Shown: positions 48,291 to 57,534 of the stretch, piece by piece
How positions within the stretch are numbered: the stretch's first letter is position 1
How the letters are laid out: every line of letters starts with the position of its first letter
NCBI GenBank assembly: GCA_025454835.1
Contig: JALONQ010000001.1
Span: 1-64,000, forward strand
Length of the DNA stretch: 64,000 nucleotides
Source: Bacteroidota bacterium
GTDB lineage: Bacteria > Bacteroidota > Ignavibacteria > UBA10030
Reading direction: 5' to 3'
Notes under the pieces: generated by a model
What the model was told of the DNA's origin: nothing
The model's input: only the letters and a program-made list of their open reading frames with translations
Database searches by the model: none
Made by a program: the position numbers and the translations under genes

Positions 48291-48449
48291 ATGTCTCGAT
48301 TGTTCGTCCTCCGCGAGTTCATCGCCTACTTTCGCCGCCGGAAGACCTGGTGGCTGCTGCCGCTCGCCGTCATTCTTCTGGTTCTCAGCGCCGTTGTCGT
48401 TTTTGCCCAAGGATCGGCGTTGGCTCCATTCATCTACACGCTCTTCTAA
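48291..48449 (+). CDS. DUF5989-like small membrane protein (absent from the ORF track)
   Basis: 52 aa MSRLFVLREFIAYFRRRKTWWLLPLAVILLVLSAVVVFAQGSALAPFIYTLF, 14 nt after the carbamoyltransferase stop. Confidence 0.75.
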   Translation: MSRLFVLREFIAYFRRRKTWWLLPLAVILLVLSAVVVFAQGSALAPFIYTLF

Positions 48450-48455
48450 ACGCCG

Positions 48456-51251
48456 ATGCCTATCATGCCTAGCCTGCCGAGCCTTCGAGTCGTCAACACC
48501 TTCGCGGTCATCCTGCTCCAGATGATCAGCGTGTCTGCCGTGGCGCATGCCGCCGTGGACAGTGTCGTGGTGCCTTTCAGGGTCTACGGATCGGCGGGCA
48601 CCACGCACTACGTTCCCGGTCAGTTCAACGGGTGGGTTTCCAACGGCGCGGCGTCGCAGATGACGTACGACGCCAGCCTTGGCGCGTGGAAGCGGCTCTA
48701 TACGTTCAAGGTGCATGCGCCCGGAGACCCGCAGCGTACGCTCGGAGACTCGGTCTACCAGTACAAGTTCAACGCCGGCGGCGGCTCCGGCGGATGGTTC
48801 TCAGACCCGTTGAACCCCGAACGGAATGCGCTCGACAACAACAACTCTGTGCTGCGGCTGACCGACCGGTTCTGGTTTCAGTACTACGCGCATCTGAGTG
48901 CCGGACAGATCACGCGGATCACCGTCGGTCTGGTCGCGGGAACGATGGACTCGGTCACGAGGATCGAACTCTCGACGGCGGTGAACCAAACGTCGACGGT
49001 CACCCGGACCGAGGTCGTCGGTTCGTTCTCAAGGGTCAATCGAACGCTGGACCACACGCTCGCCGCTTCGATCGGCGAGAATTCCTTCGTTGAGATCAAG
49101 GCCTGGTTCGCGACGGGCGACTCGGTCGTGATCGCGCGCGGCGGCTACTCCCTGGTGATCGCCCCGATGCCGGCGGGCCTCCGACATGGCGTCAACCTCC
49201 CGACCGGTCCCGGTGATTCCGTCGGATTTCGCTTTAGGTCTCCGATGGGCAGCCTGGTCTTCCTCCGCCTTTCCCCGGTGGGGCAGAGCGCCGCGACGGC
49301 ATCGCCGATCGTCATGAAGAAGCACATCTCATCCGCCGATTGGTGGATCCACGTTAACCTGCCGCCGGGCACCTACGACTACCTGTTTGAGATCTCGAAC
49401 GGACCTCAGGTGGCGGACCCGTGGGGCCGGACGCAGACGGGCACTGCCAGCCGTTTCACCGTCGGGCCTGCAGGTCTCTCAGCCGACGACTACGTCTGGG
49501 CTTCGAATGCTTTTCAGAGGCCGGCACAGAAGAACCTGGTGATCTATGAATTGAACGTCGCGGAATTTGCCGGGGGCGCCGTCGGTCGCCGAGGCAACCT
49601 CCTGGACATGGTCAGCCTCCTCCCGTATCTCGATTCGTTGGGGATCAATGCCATCGAACTGATGCCGGTGATGGACTACGGGAACCTGGGACCCTCAGGC
49701 TTCTCGTGGGGCTACGACCTGTCGTCGTACTTCGCGCTCGAACCGTCGTACGGCACGGCGCGCGACCTGAAGACGTTCGTCGACAGCGCACATGCGCGTG
49801 GGATGGCCGTCATTATGGACCTCGTGTTCAACCATCTGAACGATCCGTCGCCGCTCTGGCAGATGGCTCCGAACGTAGATATCAATCCCTACTTCAAGAA
49901 CCCGGGGGGTGCGTACAACGAGGACGGGTTGGTGTTCTTCAAGGACCTGGACCACTGGACGCCGGAAACGCAGGAACATGTGTATGAGTCGATCAAGATG
50001 TGGATCGACGAGTTCCGTATCGACGGATTCCGCTACGACTATACGCAGGGCATCGGCTGGAACATCGCTGACACCACGAAGGGCATCTTGGGATGGGCGA
50101 ATCGGATCCACCGGGAGTACAGCGGGGCTGTGTATCAGATCGCCGAGCATTTGCCCGAGAGTCCTGCGCTCTTGTACTATAGCGGCATCAATGGCGGCTG
50201 GCATGACAGCTTCCGAGATCGGGTGTTCGACGAGGCCCGCTTCCGGAATCAGACGCTCTCGGCCATCGAAGACCAGGTGCTCGACCTGGGGGCGTTCCCC
50301 AGCAACGATACGCCAGCCCAGCCGTCTCGGTATGCCGAGCGCTCCGAGCCGATCAACTACACCGTGAGCCACGACGAGCAATCGCTCGTGTATGAGATGA
50401 ATGTGTGGCAGGGTCGGCCGATGTCGGAAGCCTTGGTGCGCGACAGGTTGTATGCCGTGTTCATGTTCACGTCGTTGGGCGTGCCCATGTTGTGGCAGGG
50501 CCAGGAGACGGGCGAATCGCGGGGTTGGGGGAACGACGGCGTGAAGCTGTCGTATCGGCCGATGGACTGGGCTCGTCTCTCGACGCCCGAAGGGCGCTCG
50601 CATTGGTACCACTACCGCACCTTGGTCCGGCAGCGGACGCTGAACCCCGCCTTGCGTGACGGACAACTGCGAAAACTCTATCGCTACGAAGCGGGTGGCC
50701 AGAAAGTGCTCGTGTGGGGAATGGAGCACGTAGCGTCGGGTTCCTCTGTCATGGTGGTTGCGAATCTCAATCCAACCGAAACGACGATCACATCGGTGCC
50801 TTGGATCACGCCGGGAACCTGGTTCGATGTCTTCACGCAGGCTCCCTTGGTGGCTTCGGGGACCACGATCGCATCGATCACAGTCCCCGGCTACACGGCG
50901 CTCGTCTATGCGAACCGAACGGATGCGGAGTTGAACATCCCGACGTCCGTTAGCGAACCGGCGACCTCCGTGATGCCAGAGCATTTCTCGCTTCTGCCGA
51001 ATTATCCGAACCCCTTCAACCCCGAGACGCAGATCGAGTATACCGTGGGACAGGCGGGAGCGGTGGAGGTGGCTGTCTACTCTGTTCTCGGACAGCGTGT
51101 CGCTACGCTGGCCGAGGGGCACCACGCGGCGGGACGGTATCGCGTCACCTGGCGCGCCGCTGGTCCTGATGCGCAACCAAGCGGCGTCTACTTCGTCCGC
51201 ATGCAGGCCGGCGGCCTGAGCCGGACGCAGCGCATGGTCTATCTCCGATGA
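48456..51251 (+). CDS. Secreted GH13 alpha-amylase-family protein with N-terminal starch-binding/E-set regions and T9SS sorting domain
   Basis: 931 aa; 'DLVFNHLND', 'DGFRYDYTQG', 'YQIAEHLPES', 'YTVSHDEQ' correspond to GH13 regions I-IV; C-terminus 'LLPNYPNPFNPETQIEYTV...LSRTQRMVYLR'. Confidence 0.9.
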   Translation: MPIMPSLPSLRVVNTFAVILLQMISVSAVAHAAVDSVVVPFRVYGSAGTTHYVPGQFNGWVSNGAASQMTYDASLGAWKRLYTFKVHAPGDPQRTLGDSVYQYKFNAGGGSGGWFSDPLNPERNALDNNNSVLRLTDRFWFQYYAHLSAGQITRITVGLVAGTMDSVTRIELSTAVNQTSTVTRTEVVGSFSRVNRTLDHTLAASIGENSFVEIKAWFATGDSVVIARGGYSLVIAPMPAGLRHGVNLPTGPGDSVGFRFRSPMGSLVFLRLSPVGQSAATASPIVMKKHISSADWWIHVNLPPGTYDYLFEISNGPQVADPWGRTQTGTASRFTVGPAGLSADDYVWASNAFQRPAQKNLVIYELNVAEFAGGAVGRRGNLLDMVSLLPYLDSLGINAIELMPVMDYGNLGPSGFSWGYDLSSYFALEPSYGTARDLKTFVDSAHARGMAVIMDLVFNHLNDPSPLWQMAPNVDINPYFKNPGGAYNEDGLVFFKDLDHWTPETQEHVYESIKMWIDEFRIDGFRYDYTQGIGWNIADTTKGILGWANRIHREYSGAVYQIAEHLPESPALLYYSGINGGWHDSFRDRVFDEARFRNQTLSAIEDQVLDLGAFPSNDTPAQPSRYAERSEPINYTVSHDEQSLVYEMNVWQGRPMSEALVRDRLYAVFMFTSLGVPMLWQGQETGESRGWGNDGVKLSYRPMDWARLSTPEGRSHWYHYRTLVRQRTLNPALRDGQLRKLYRYEAGGQKVLVWGMEHVASGSSVMVVANLNPTETTITSVPWITPGTWFDVFTQAPLVASGTTIASITVPGYTALVYANRTDAELNIPTSVSEPATSVMPEHFSLLPNYPNPFNPETQIEYTVGQAGAVEVAVYSVLGQRVATLAEGHHAAGRYRVTWRAAGPDAQPSGVYFVRMQAGGLSRTQRMVYLR

Positions 51252-53632
51252 CCTCTCGTTGCCGGCTGTTGAAGGCATTACTGGGACCGTGGCCGCTCGT
51301 CGTGACGGCCGCGGTCGCCTCGACAGCCATCGCCGTCCCGACCAGCGATCTCCCTTCCAAGGCATCGCCGCCGTCCATGTCCGACACGGCGCACCATCCA
51401 TCAAACCCCATGAGCGACGAATATCAGCGCACCGGCGGCACGCTGTACTTGAACATTATTTGGCACCAGCACCAGCCGCTCTACCTTGACCCCGCCACCG
51501 ACCAGTTACAGGGTCCTTGGGTGCGGACGCATGCCACAAAAGACTACTACGACATGACGGCGGCGCTGGAGCGCTATCCGAATATCCACTTCACGGTGAA
51601 CCTGACGTCGTCGCTGTTGCACCAATTGACGGAATACTACGTTGAGCGACTGAAGCCATATGTCGACCTCAAGAAGAATACCGTGCGTTCTGCCGCCTAC
51701 CTGTCGGCCATGAGGGGGAAGACCGACCCCTGGATCGACATCGCGCTTACGCCCACGGAGCGACTGTCGAAAAAGGAGGTCGGATTCCTGTTCACGAATG
51801 TGTGGAATGCCTTCGGAGTCAGCGACGTGATCCTGGAACGATTCCCGGCGTATCATGCGCTGCGAGAGAAGTTCCGCAAGGTCGGTGTCGATGGGATGAC
51901 CGTCCAGGACCGGCGAGAGGTGAAGTTCTGGTTCTACGCCGCGAACCTTGACCCGGATTTTCTTGACGGAAAGGTCCGACTGGCGACTCGCCGGGTCGTC
52001 GACGTGACGGACATCTTTCGCCGAGACACGGAAGGGCGGTACCATGCCCGCCGGCCGATCGTTGAAGAAGACTGCCTCCGAATGGTCGCGGAGACGTACA
52101 AGATCTGCGCTGCCATCGTCCCACTCCATCGCAAGCTGATGTATCACCCTTCGAACCACCGCGGCCAGCTCGAAGTGCTGACGACGCCGTACTACCATCC
52201 GATCCTGCCGCTGATCTACGATTCGGACCTCGCCCGTATCTGCCAGCCCAATGACCGGATGCCCGAACGCTACCATTTTCCGAAAGATGCTGATGCGCAG
52301 GTGGCGAAGGCGGTTGAAGCATTCAAGGAGACCTTCGGCATAGCGCCGTTCGGTATGTGGCCAGGTGAGGGTTCCGTGGCCCAAGACGTTCTGAGCGTCT
52401 TTGCGAGGCGCGGGATCTCGTGGATCGCAACGGATGAGAAGATCCTCTACCGGTCCAAACCGGGGAATCAGCCCGTCTACTACCCGTATGCGGCCGAGAC
52501 GGAGGCGGGTCGTCCGCCAATGGTTATGGTTTTCAGGGAGACCGAGCTGTCAGACAAGATCGGGTTCGTCTACAAGGAGTGGCGTGGCGAGGACGCTGCG
52601 GATGACTTCGTTAAGTCGGTCCTGAAGTATGTCCCGCCAGACGGGGAGGCTGACCGGCTCTTGACGGTGATTCTCGACGGAGAGAATGCCTGGGAATGGT
52701 ATCGATATGACAATGACGGTAAAGACTTCCAGAATGCGCTTTATCGAAAGCTGTCTAAGTTGTTTGAAACCAAGCAAGTTATCACGACAACGGTCACTGA
52801 ATACATCAAGGGCAACCCTTTGAGGGGAATCCCCGCGCATCCTGTCGAGGAATTGCCAAAGTTGGAATGGCTCTGGCCGGGGTCGTGGATCAACGCCAAC
52901 TACGATACGTGGATCGGTGAGGATGAGGAAAACCGAGCATGGGATTACCTGCTGACGGCCCGCAAAGACTTGGAAGCATCCGGTGTCGCCCAGCCGGATC
53001 CATCGGCGGCTCCGCCTCGCAAGAACAGTAAGGCGTGGTACGCTTATCGCGCTTGGGAATCGATGTATGCGGCCGAGGGTTCCGATTGGTTCTGGTGGTA
53101 CGGGACCGACCAGAATGCCCCAGCGGGTGACAGACCCTTCGATATGGGATTTGTGACCCATCTGCAGAACATCTATACGTTTGCGGCCAAAGCCAGCGGA
53201 AAGATGCCGAAGCGCGAGTTTCGGCCGATCATTGCTGCGACGTCGAATTCTGAGGCACAGCCCGGTCAGGGAACGATGGCACAGAGCACGAAGGACCTTG
53301 TGAAGGTCGTGTTCCGTTGCAACGTCGGCTCGATGTATGCCCGCACCTTCATCGCCGTTGCGGGCAATCATCCCTCGCTGGGCGATTGGAAGCCGAACAC
53401 GATCCTGCTTCGGGATGACGGAACGCAGGGAGACGAGAAAGCGGATGACGGCGTATGGACCCGAGAGGTCTATCTGCCCAGAGGGTTCCGGCTCGAGTAC
53501 AAATACACGAACAGCGGACCGGTCGGTGCGTGGACCCCGGGAGAAGAATTCGCATCGAACAACCGTGTCGTCCAGGTCGAGCCGAGCGAAGGCGGGGTGC
53601 TTGTGCTGAACGATACCTTCGGCGTGAGATAG
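51248..53632 (+). CDS. GH57 amylase-family glycoside hydrolase with C-terminal CBM20-like domain
   Basis: 794 aa; 'LYLNIIWHQHQPLYLDP', 'TVNLTSSLLHQL', 'GMWPGEGSVAQDVLSVFARRGISWIATDE'; C-terminus 'VVFRCNVGSMYARTFIAVAGNHPSLGDWKPNTILLRDDG'. Confidence 0.9.
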   Translation: MTSRCRLLKALLGPWPLVVTAAVASTAIAVPTSDLPSKASPPSMSDTAHHPSNPMSDEYQRTGGTLYLNIIWHQHQPLYLDPATDQLQGPWVRTHATKDYYDMTAALERYPNIHFTVNLTSSLLHQLTEYYVERLKPYVDLKKNTVRSAAYLSAMRGKTDPWIDIALTPTERLSKKEVGFLFTNVWNAFGVSDVILERFPAYHALREKFRKVGVDGMTVQDRREVKFWFYAANLDPDFLDGKVRLATRRVVDVTDIFRRDTEGRYHARRPIVEEDCLRMVAETYKICAAIVPLHRKLMYHPSNHRGQLEVLTTPYYHPILPLIYDSDLARICQPNDRMPERYHFPKDADAQVAKAVEAFKETFGIAPFGMWPGEGSVAQDVLSVFARRGISWIATDEKILYRSKPGNQPVYYPYAAETEAGRPPMVMVFRETELSDKIGFVYKEWRGEDAADDFVKSVLKYVPPDGEADRLLTVILDGENAWEWYRYDNDGKDFQNALYRKLSKLFETKQVITTTVTEYIKGNPLRGIPAHPVEELPKLEWLWPGSWINANYDTWIGEDEENRAWDYLLTARKDLEASGVAQPDPSAAPPRKNSKAWYAYRAWESMYAAEGSDWFWWYGTDQNAPAGDRPFDMGFVTHLQNIYTFAAKASGKMPKREFRPIIAATSNSEAQPGQGTMAQSTKDLVKVVFRCNVGSMYARTFIAVAGNHPSLGDWKPNTILLRDDGTQGDEKADDGVWTREVYLPRGFRLEYKYTNSGPVGAWTPGEEFASNNRVVQVEPSEGGVLVLNDTFGVR

Positions 53633-53641
53633 GAAGTTGCA

Positions 53642-53720
53642 CACCGTCAAGACGCAGAGGCATGGAGAACGGATGCATCCAAACGTAGCACCGCGGGTAC
53701 TCTGCGGTGAATCTTCTCTC
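53642..53720. repeat. Degenerate intergenic palindromic repeat
   Basis: 'caccgtcaagacgcagag ... ctctgcggtgaatcttctct' forms opposing CACCG/GCAGAG-type arms between the GH57 and MFS genes. Confidence 0.4.
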
Positions 53721-53739
53721 ATGATCCGAGGTTGAAGCC

Positions 53740-55038
53740 ATGCGTGACTTTCAGCAGAAATTGTCGAACTCCTTCTATATCCTGATGAGTCTGCCCTCGA
53801 CGGCGATGGGATTCGCGCTGTCGATCCAGATCTCGGCGCTGAGCTGGCTCCTCACGACGCGTTACGGCCTCGACATCCACGAGGTTGGATTCGTCTGGGC
53901 GGCGGGCCCGCTGGCCGGTATCTTTGGCCAGGTGATCATCGGCGTCATCAGTGATAAGGTGTGGTTCTGGGGCGGCCGTCGTCGTCCGTTCGTCTTGATC
54001 GGAGGCACCCTCGCAGCCGCCATGCTGATGGCCCTCCCGAACATCGACGTCATCAACGAGTCACTCGGGATCGGTAGTCTTATCGCCGTGGCGATCGGAG
54101 TGGCTCTGACCCTCGACTTGGCGATCAACGTCAGCTTCAACCCGACACGATCCATCATCGCCGATGTGACCCCCGAAGGCGCCGCCCGGACGAAGGGCTA
54201 CACGTGGATGCAGACCATCTCGGGCATGTTCGGGGTGTTGGCGTACGTCATCGGCGCCACGGCGGGCAACGACATCCTGATCTGGGTAGGCGTGGTGGTG
54301 GTCTTCGTGTTCTCCGTCGTTCCGATGTTCTTCATCACGGAGCGTCGCACGCTTGACGCGGCCGACTCGTCGGACGATACGCCGAGGCGTCGAAAGACCG
54401 AGTGGGGGCAGTTGATGCGAATCTATCTCGCGCACGGCGCGTCGTGGGTCGGCATCCAGACGATGTTCGTCTACATCATCGCCTTCATCCAGCAGAAGTT
54501 CTTCGCCCCCGGCACCGAGCAGGCGCTCATCGATTCCGGCTCCGGCCAGGTGATCGCGATCGCCTTCGCCGTGCTCAACACGGTTGGTTTCGTCCTTCCG
54601 GCGTTTGTGCTGGAGCCCATCGTCGAGCGCATCGGGCGCGTGCGCACGCATCTTCTGTGCGTGGCGACCATGGCCGCCGCGTATTTCGGCATCGCCATGT
54701 TCGCCGCGACCCCCATGTCACTGTACGTGCTGATGGCATTCGCCGGCATCGGTTGGGCGGCTGTCGTCAGTCTGCCGTTCGCGATCATGACGGAGAAGAT
54801 CGACCAGGGAAGGACCGGCTTCTTCATGGGCATTTTCAATCTGTCGGTCGTCGTGCCTCAGCTCCTGGTCAGCATGCTCGTCGGGACCGTGATCCTTCAT
54901 GCCGAAGACAAGAACGTGATCTTCCTCATAAGTGGAGTCTCGCTGGCCCTTTCTGCGATCCTGTGGACCACCGTGAGCGAACAGCGAGGAGCCGGTGGGG
55001 CTCGTGTGAGCGCGGCTCCCGCAGGTTCCGGACATTGA
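53740..55038 (+). CDS. MFS transporter, SLC45/maltose-sucrose-permease-like
   Basis: 432 aa; 'GPLAGIFGQVIIGVISDKVWFWGGRRRPFVLIGG', 'LDLAINVSFNPTRSIIADVTPEGAARTKGYTWMQ'. Confidence 0.85.
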   Translation: MRDFQQKLSNSFYILMSLPSTAMGFALSIQISALSWLLTTRYGLDIHEVGFVWAAGPLAGIFGQVIIGVISDKVWFWGGRRRPFVLIGGTLAAAMLMALPNIDVINESLGIGSLIAVAIGVALTLDLAINVSFNPTRSIIADVTPEGAARTKGYTWMQTISGMFGVLAYVIGATAGNDILIWVGVVVVFVFSVVPMFFITERRTLDAADSSDDTPRRRKTEWGQLMRIYLAHGASWVGIQTMFVYIIAFIQQKFFAPGTEQALIDSGSGQVIAIAFAVLNTVGFVLPAFVLEPIVERIGRVRTHLLCVATMAAAYFGIAMFAATPMSLYVLMAFAGIGWAAVVSLPFAIMTEKIDQGRTGFFMGIFNLSVVVPQLLVSMLVGTVILHAEDKNVIFLISGVSLALSAILWTTVSEQRGAGGARVSAAPAGSGH

Positions 55039-55088
55039 GCCCTGTTCCCTGGGCCAGACGATCCTCATAATTCACCTTAGGACCTCCC

Positions 55089-57482
55089 GTGATGCGTCAT
55101 CGCTTGCCGTTCGCTCTTGTCGTCTGCTGGAGCCTGTCAGCGGTCGCCCAGCCGATCCGCGACCTCATCCAGCCGGTGCATCTGGTCCCTGCCCGCACCG
55201 ACACGCTCCTGCTTTCTGATCTCTACTACGCCGAAGACTACGACATCACCTTCGTGCCGCAAGGTGTCGTTGCCGTTCGTCATGATCGACAGGCTGGCAG
55301 TGTCGCGATCACGCCGTCGCGCGCCTTTGTGGGCGTGAGTGTCGTTGAGTTCAACTGGCGGAACGGCCGCTACGCGGTCCCCGTGATCGTGCAGAAGCCC
55401 ACACGGGAGGTGGCGCACCGGTTCACGTTTCGCGCAAGGCCGGGCGCAAGCGTTTCGGTCATGGGGAGTTTCAACGGCTGGAACCGAGCCTCTCATCCGC
55501 TGAACGATGAGCGCGGAACCGGGGTCTATGCGCTGGACGTGAAGCTGCGTCCGGGCATCTACCTCTACAAGCTCGTCGTCGACGGACAGGAGGGACCGGA
55601 CCCCTCGAACCCCGAGAAGAGTCCCACTGGATTCGACGATTTCAATTCGGTTCTTCGGGTGGTCGACCCTGACCCTGGCGAGTTCCATCTCCACCTCGAC
55701 GGCCGCCGGGCAACGGCCGGAGGATGGGATTTCCGCTTCAGGGCGGAATCCCCGACAGGGGCTGAGGTCCGGCCGGATCAGGTCGTCGCGCTCGTGAATA
55801 ACCGCCGTGTCCCGGCCTCTGGCGTTCGGACGAATGGCGCGTTGGTCACCGTCCGGTTGACCTCCTCGGACCTGGCGGGGACCACGACGGTACGTGTTCT
55901 CGCCGCCCGCAAGGGATCGGTGGCCAACCTGCAACAGATCGTCCTCAGGGATGGCGAGCCTGCGGGCGAAGAACCGCAGGCAGCGGCCTGGGAAGACGGG
56001 ATCATCTACTCCATTATGATCGACCGGTTCCGGAACGGTGACCCGAAGATCGATGCACCGATCGTGCACGATTCGATCTCCCGCCAGGCCAACTACCATG
56101 GGGGAGACTTCCGGGGCATCATTCAGACGCTTGACGAAGGGTACTTCGATTCACTGGGGATCAACATTCTCTGGATCTCTCCCGTCTACGACAATCCGAA
56201 CGTCGCCTTCCGCGAGTATCCGGCCCCGAATCGCTGGTACAGCGGCTACCATGGGTACTGGCCGATCAGCGATACGGCGGTCGAGGAGAAGTTCGGCACC
56301 ATGGCGGACCTTCGCGAGCTGGTCCGGAAAGCCCACGCCCGCGGCATCCGCGTCCTGCTCGATTTTGTCGCGCATCATGTTCACATCGACCATCCCTGGT
56401 ATCGCAATCATCCGGAGTGGTTCGGCACGCTCGACCTTCCCGACGGCCGCAAAAACCTTCGGTTGTGGGACGAGTTCCGGTTGACGACCTGGTTCGAGCC
56501 ATACATGCCTTCATTCGACTACACGAAGTCGCACGTGCCGATCGATGTCATGGCCGAGAACGCGGTATGGTGGCTCGAGCAGACCGGGGCGGACGGCTTC
56601 CGGCATGATGCGGTGAAGCACGTGCCCAATGAATTCTGGCGCTCGCTGACCCGGACCTTGAAGCAACGTGTCGAAGTTCCGAAGAATACGACCGTTTACC
56701 AGATCGGCGAGACGTTCGGCGACTACGACCTGATCGCGTCGTACGTCCGGAACGGCCAGCTGAGCTCGCAGTTCAATTTCAACCTCTCGTACTTCGCCAT
56801 TCCCGTTTTCCTCGAGCCTGACCAATCGTTCGAGTCGCTCGACTTCCACATGCGCAAGACGTTCGACGCGTTCGGCCGGTACCACCTGATGGGCAACATC
56901 ATGGACAGCCACGACAAGGTGCGCTTCATGACGTATGCCGACGGCGACGTTCAGCATCAAGGAGTCGACACCCGCGAAATGGCATGGACGAACCCGCCGA
57001 CCGTCGACCATCCGTCAAGCTATCGAAAGGCGGAGCTGTATCTCGCCTACATGTTCACGATCCCCGGGCTTCCCGTCGTCTACTACGGTTCGGAGTTCGG
57101 CATGACGGGCGCGGACGATCCCGACAATCGGCGGCCGATGCGGTTCGGGGAGGACCTGACCGACCTCGAGCGCGACATGCTGGCCCGTTCCTGGGTCGTC
57201 AGCCGTCTCCGCCACCGTCATTCGGCGCTCCGCCACGGTGATTTTCTGACGCTGCTGGCCGACCGGTCGATCTACGCCTACATGCGCTCGGACCTTCGTG
57301 AGCGACTGCTGATCGTTCTCAACAAGAGCGGAGAAGACCGTGAGCCCGAGATCGTTCTCCCGCGAGCGATCAAGGCACGACGCGTGATCGACGTCGAGAG
57401 CGGCGACGCATGGACGGTGTCCGGACGGAAGGTGAACATTCCCGTCGACGGCATCGGGTGGCGGGTCCTGCGCGTCGAATAG
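55089..57482 (+). CDS. GH13 alpha-amylase/cyclomaltodextrinase-like enzyme with N-terminal glycogen-binding (CBM48-like) domain
   Basis: 797 aa; 'SVMGSFNGWNRASHPLNDERGTGVYALDVKLRPGIYLYKLVVDGQ', then 'DGFRHDAVKHV', 'YQIGETFGD', 'NIMDSHDKVRF'. Confidence 0.9.
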   Translation: MMRHRLPFALVVCWSLSAVAQPIRDLIQPVHLVPARTDTLLLSDLYYAEDYDITFVPQGVVAVRHDRQAGSVAITPSRAFVGVSVVEFNWRNGRYAVPVIVQKPTREVAHRFTFRARPGASVSVMGSFNGWNRASHPLNDERGTGVYALDVKLRPGIYLYKLVVDGQEGPDPSNPEKSPTGFDDFNSVLRVVDPDPGEFHLHLDGRRATAGGWDFRFRAESPTGAEVRPDQVVALVNNRRVPASGVRTNGALVTVRLTSSDLAGTTTVRVLAARKGSVANLQQIVLRDGEPAGEEPQAAAWEDGIIYSIMIDRFRNGDPKIDAPIVHDSISRQANYHGGDFRGIIQTLDEGYFDSLGINILWISPVYDNPNVAFREYPAPNRWYSGYHGYWPISDTAVEEKFGTMADLRELVRKAHARGIRVLLDFVAHHVHIDHPWYRNHPEWFGTLDLPDGRKNLRLWDEFRLTTWFEPYMPSFDYTKSHVPIDVMAENAVWWLEQTGADGFRHDAVKHVPNEFWRSLTRTLKQRVEVPKNTTVYQIGETFGDYDLIASYVRNGQLSSQFNFNLSYFAIPVFLEPDQSFESLDFHMRKTFDAFGRYHLMGNIMDSHDKVRFMTYADGDVQHQGVDTREMAWTNPPTVDHPSSYRKAELYLAYMFTIPGLPVVYYGSEFGMTGADDPDNRRPMRFGEDLTDLERDMLARSWVVSRLRHRHSALRHGDFLTLLADRSIYAYMRSDLRERLLIVLNKSGEDREPEIVLPRAIKARRVIDVESGDAWTVSGRKVNIPVDGIGWRVLRVE

Positions 57483-57534
57483 GGGAGATCCCCCTCGCGC
57501 CTAGCACGAAACGATCCACATTTCTCGTGATGAC

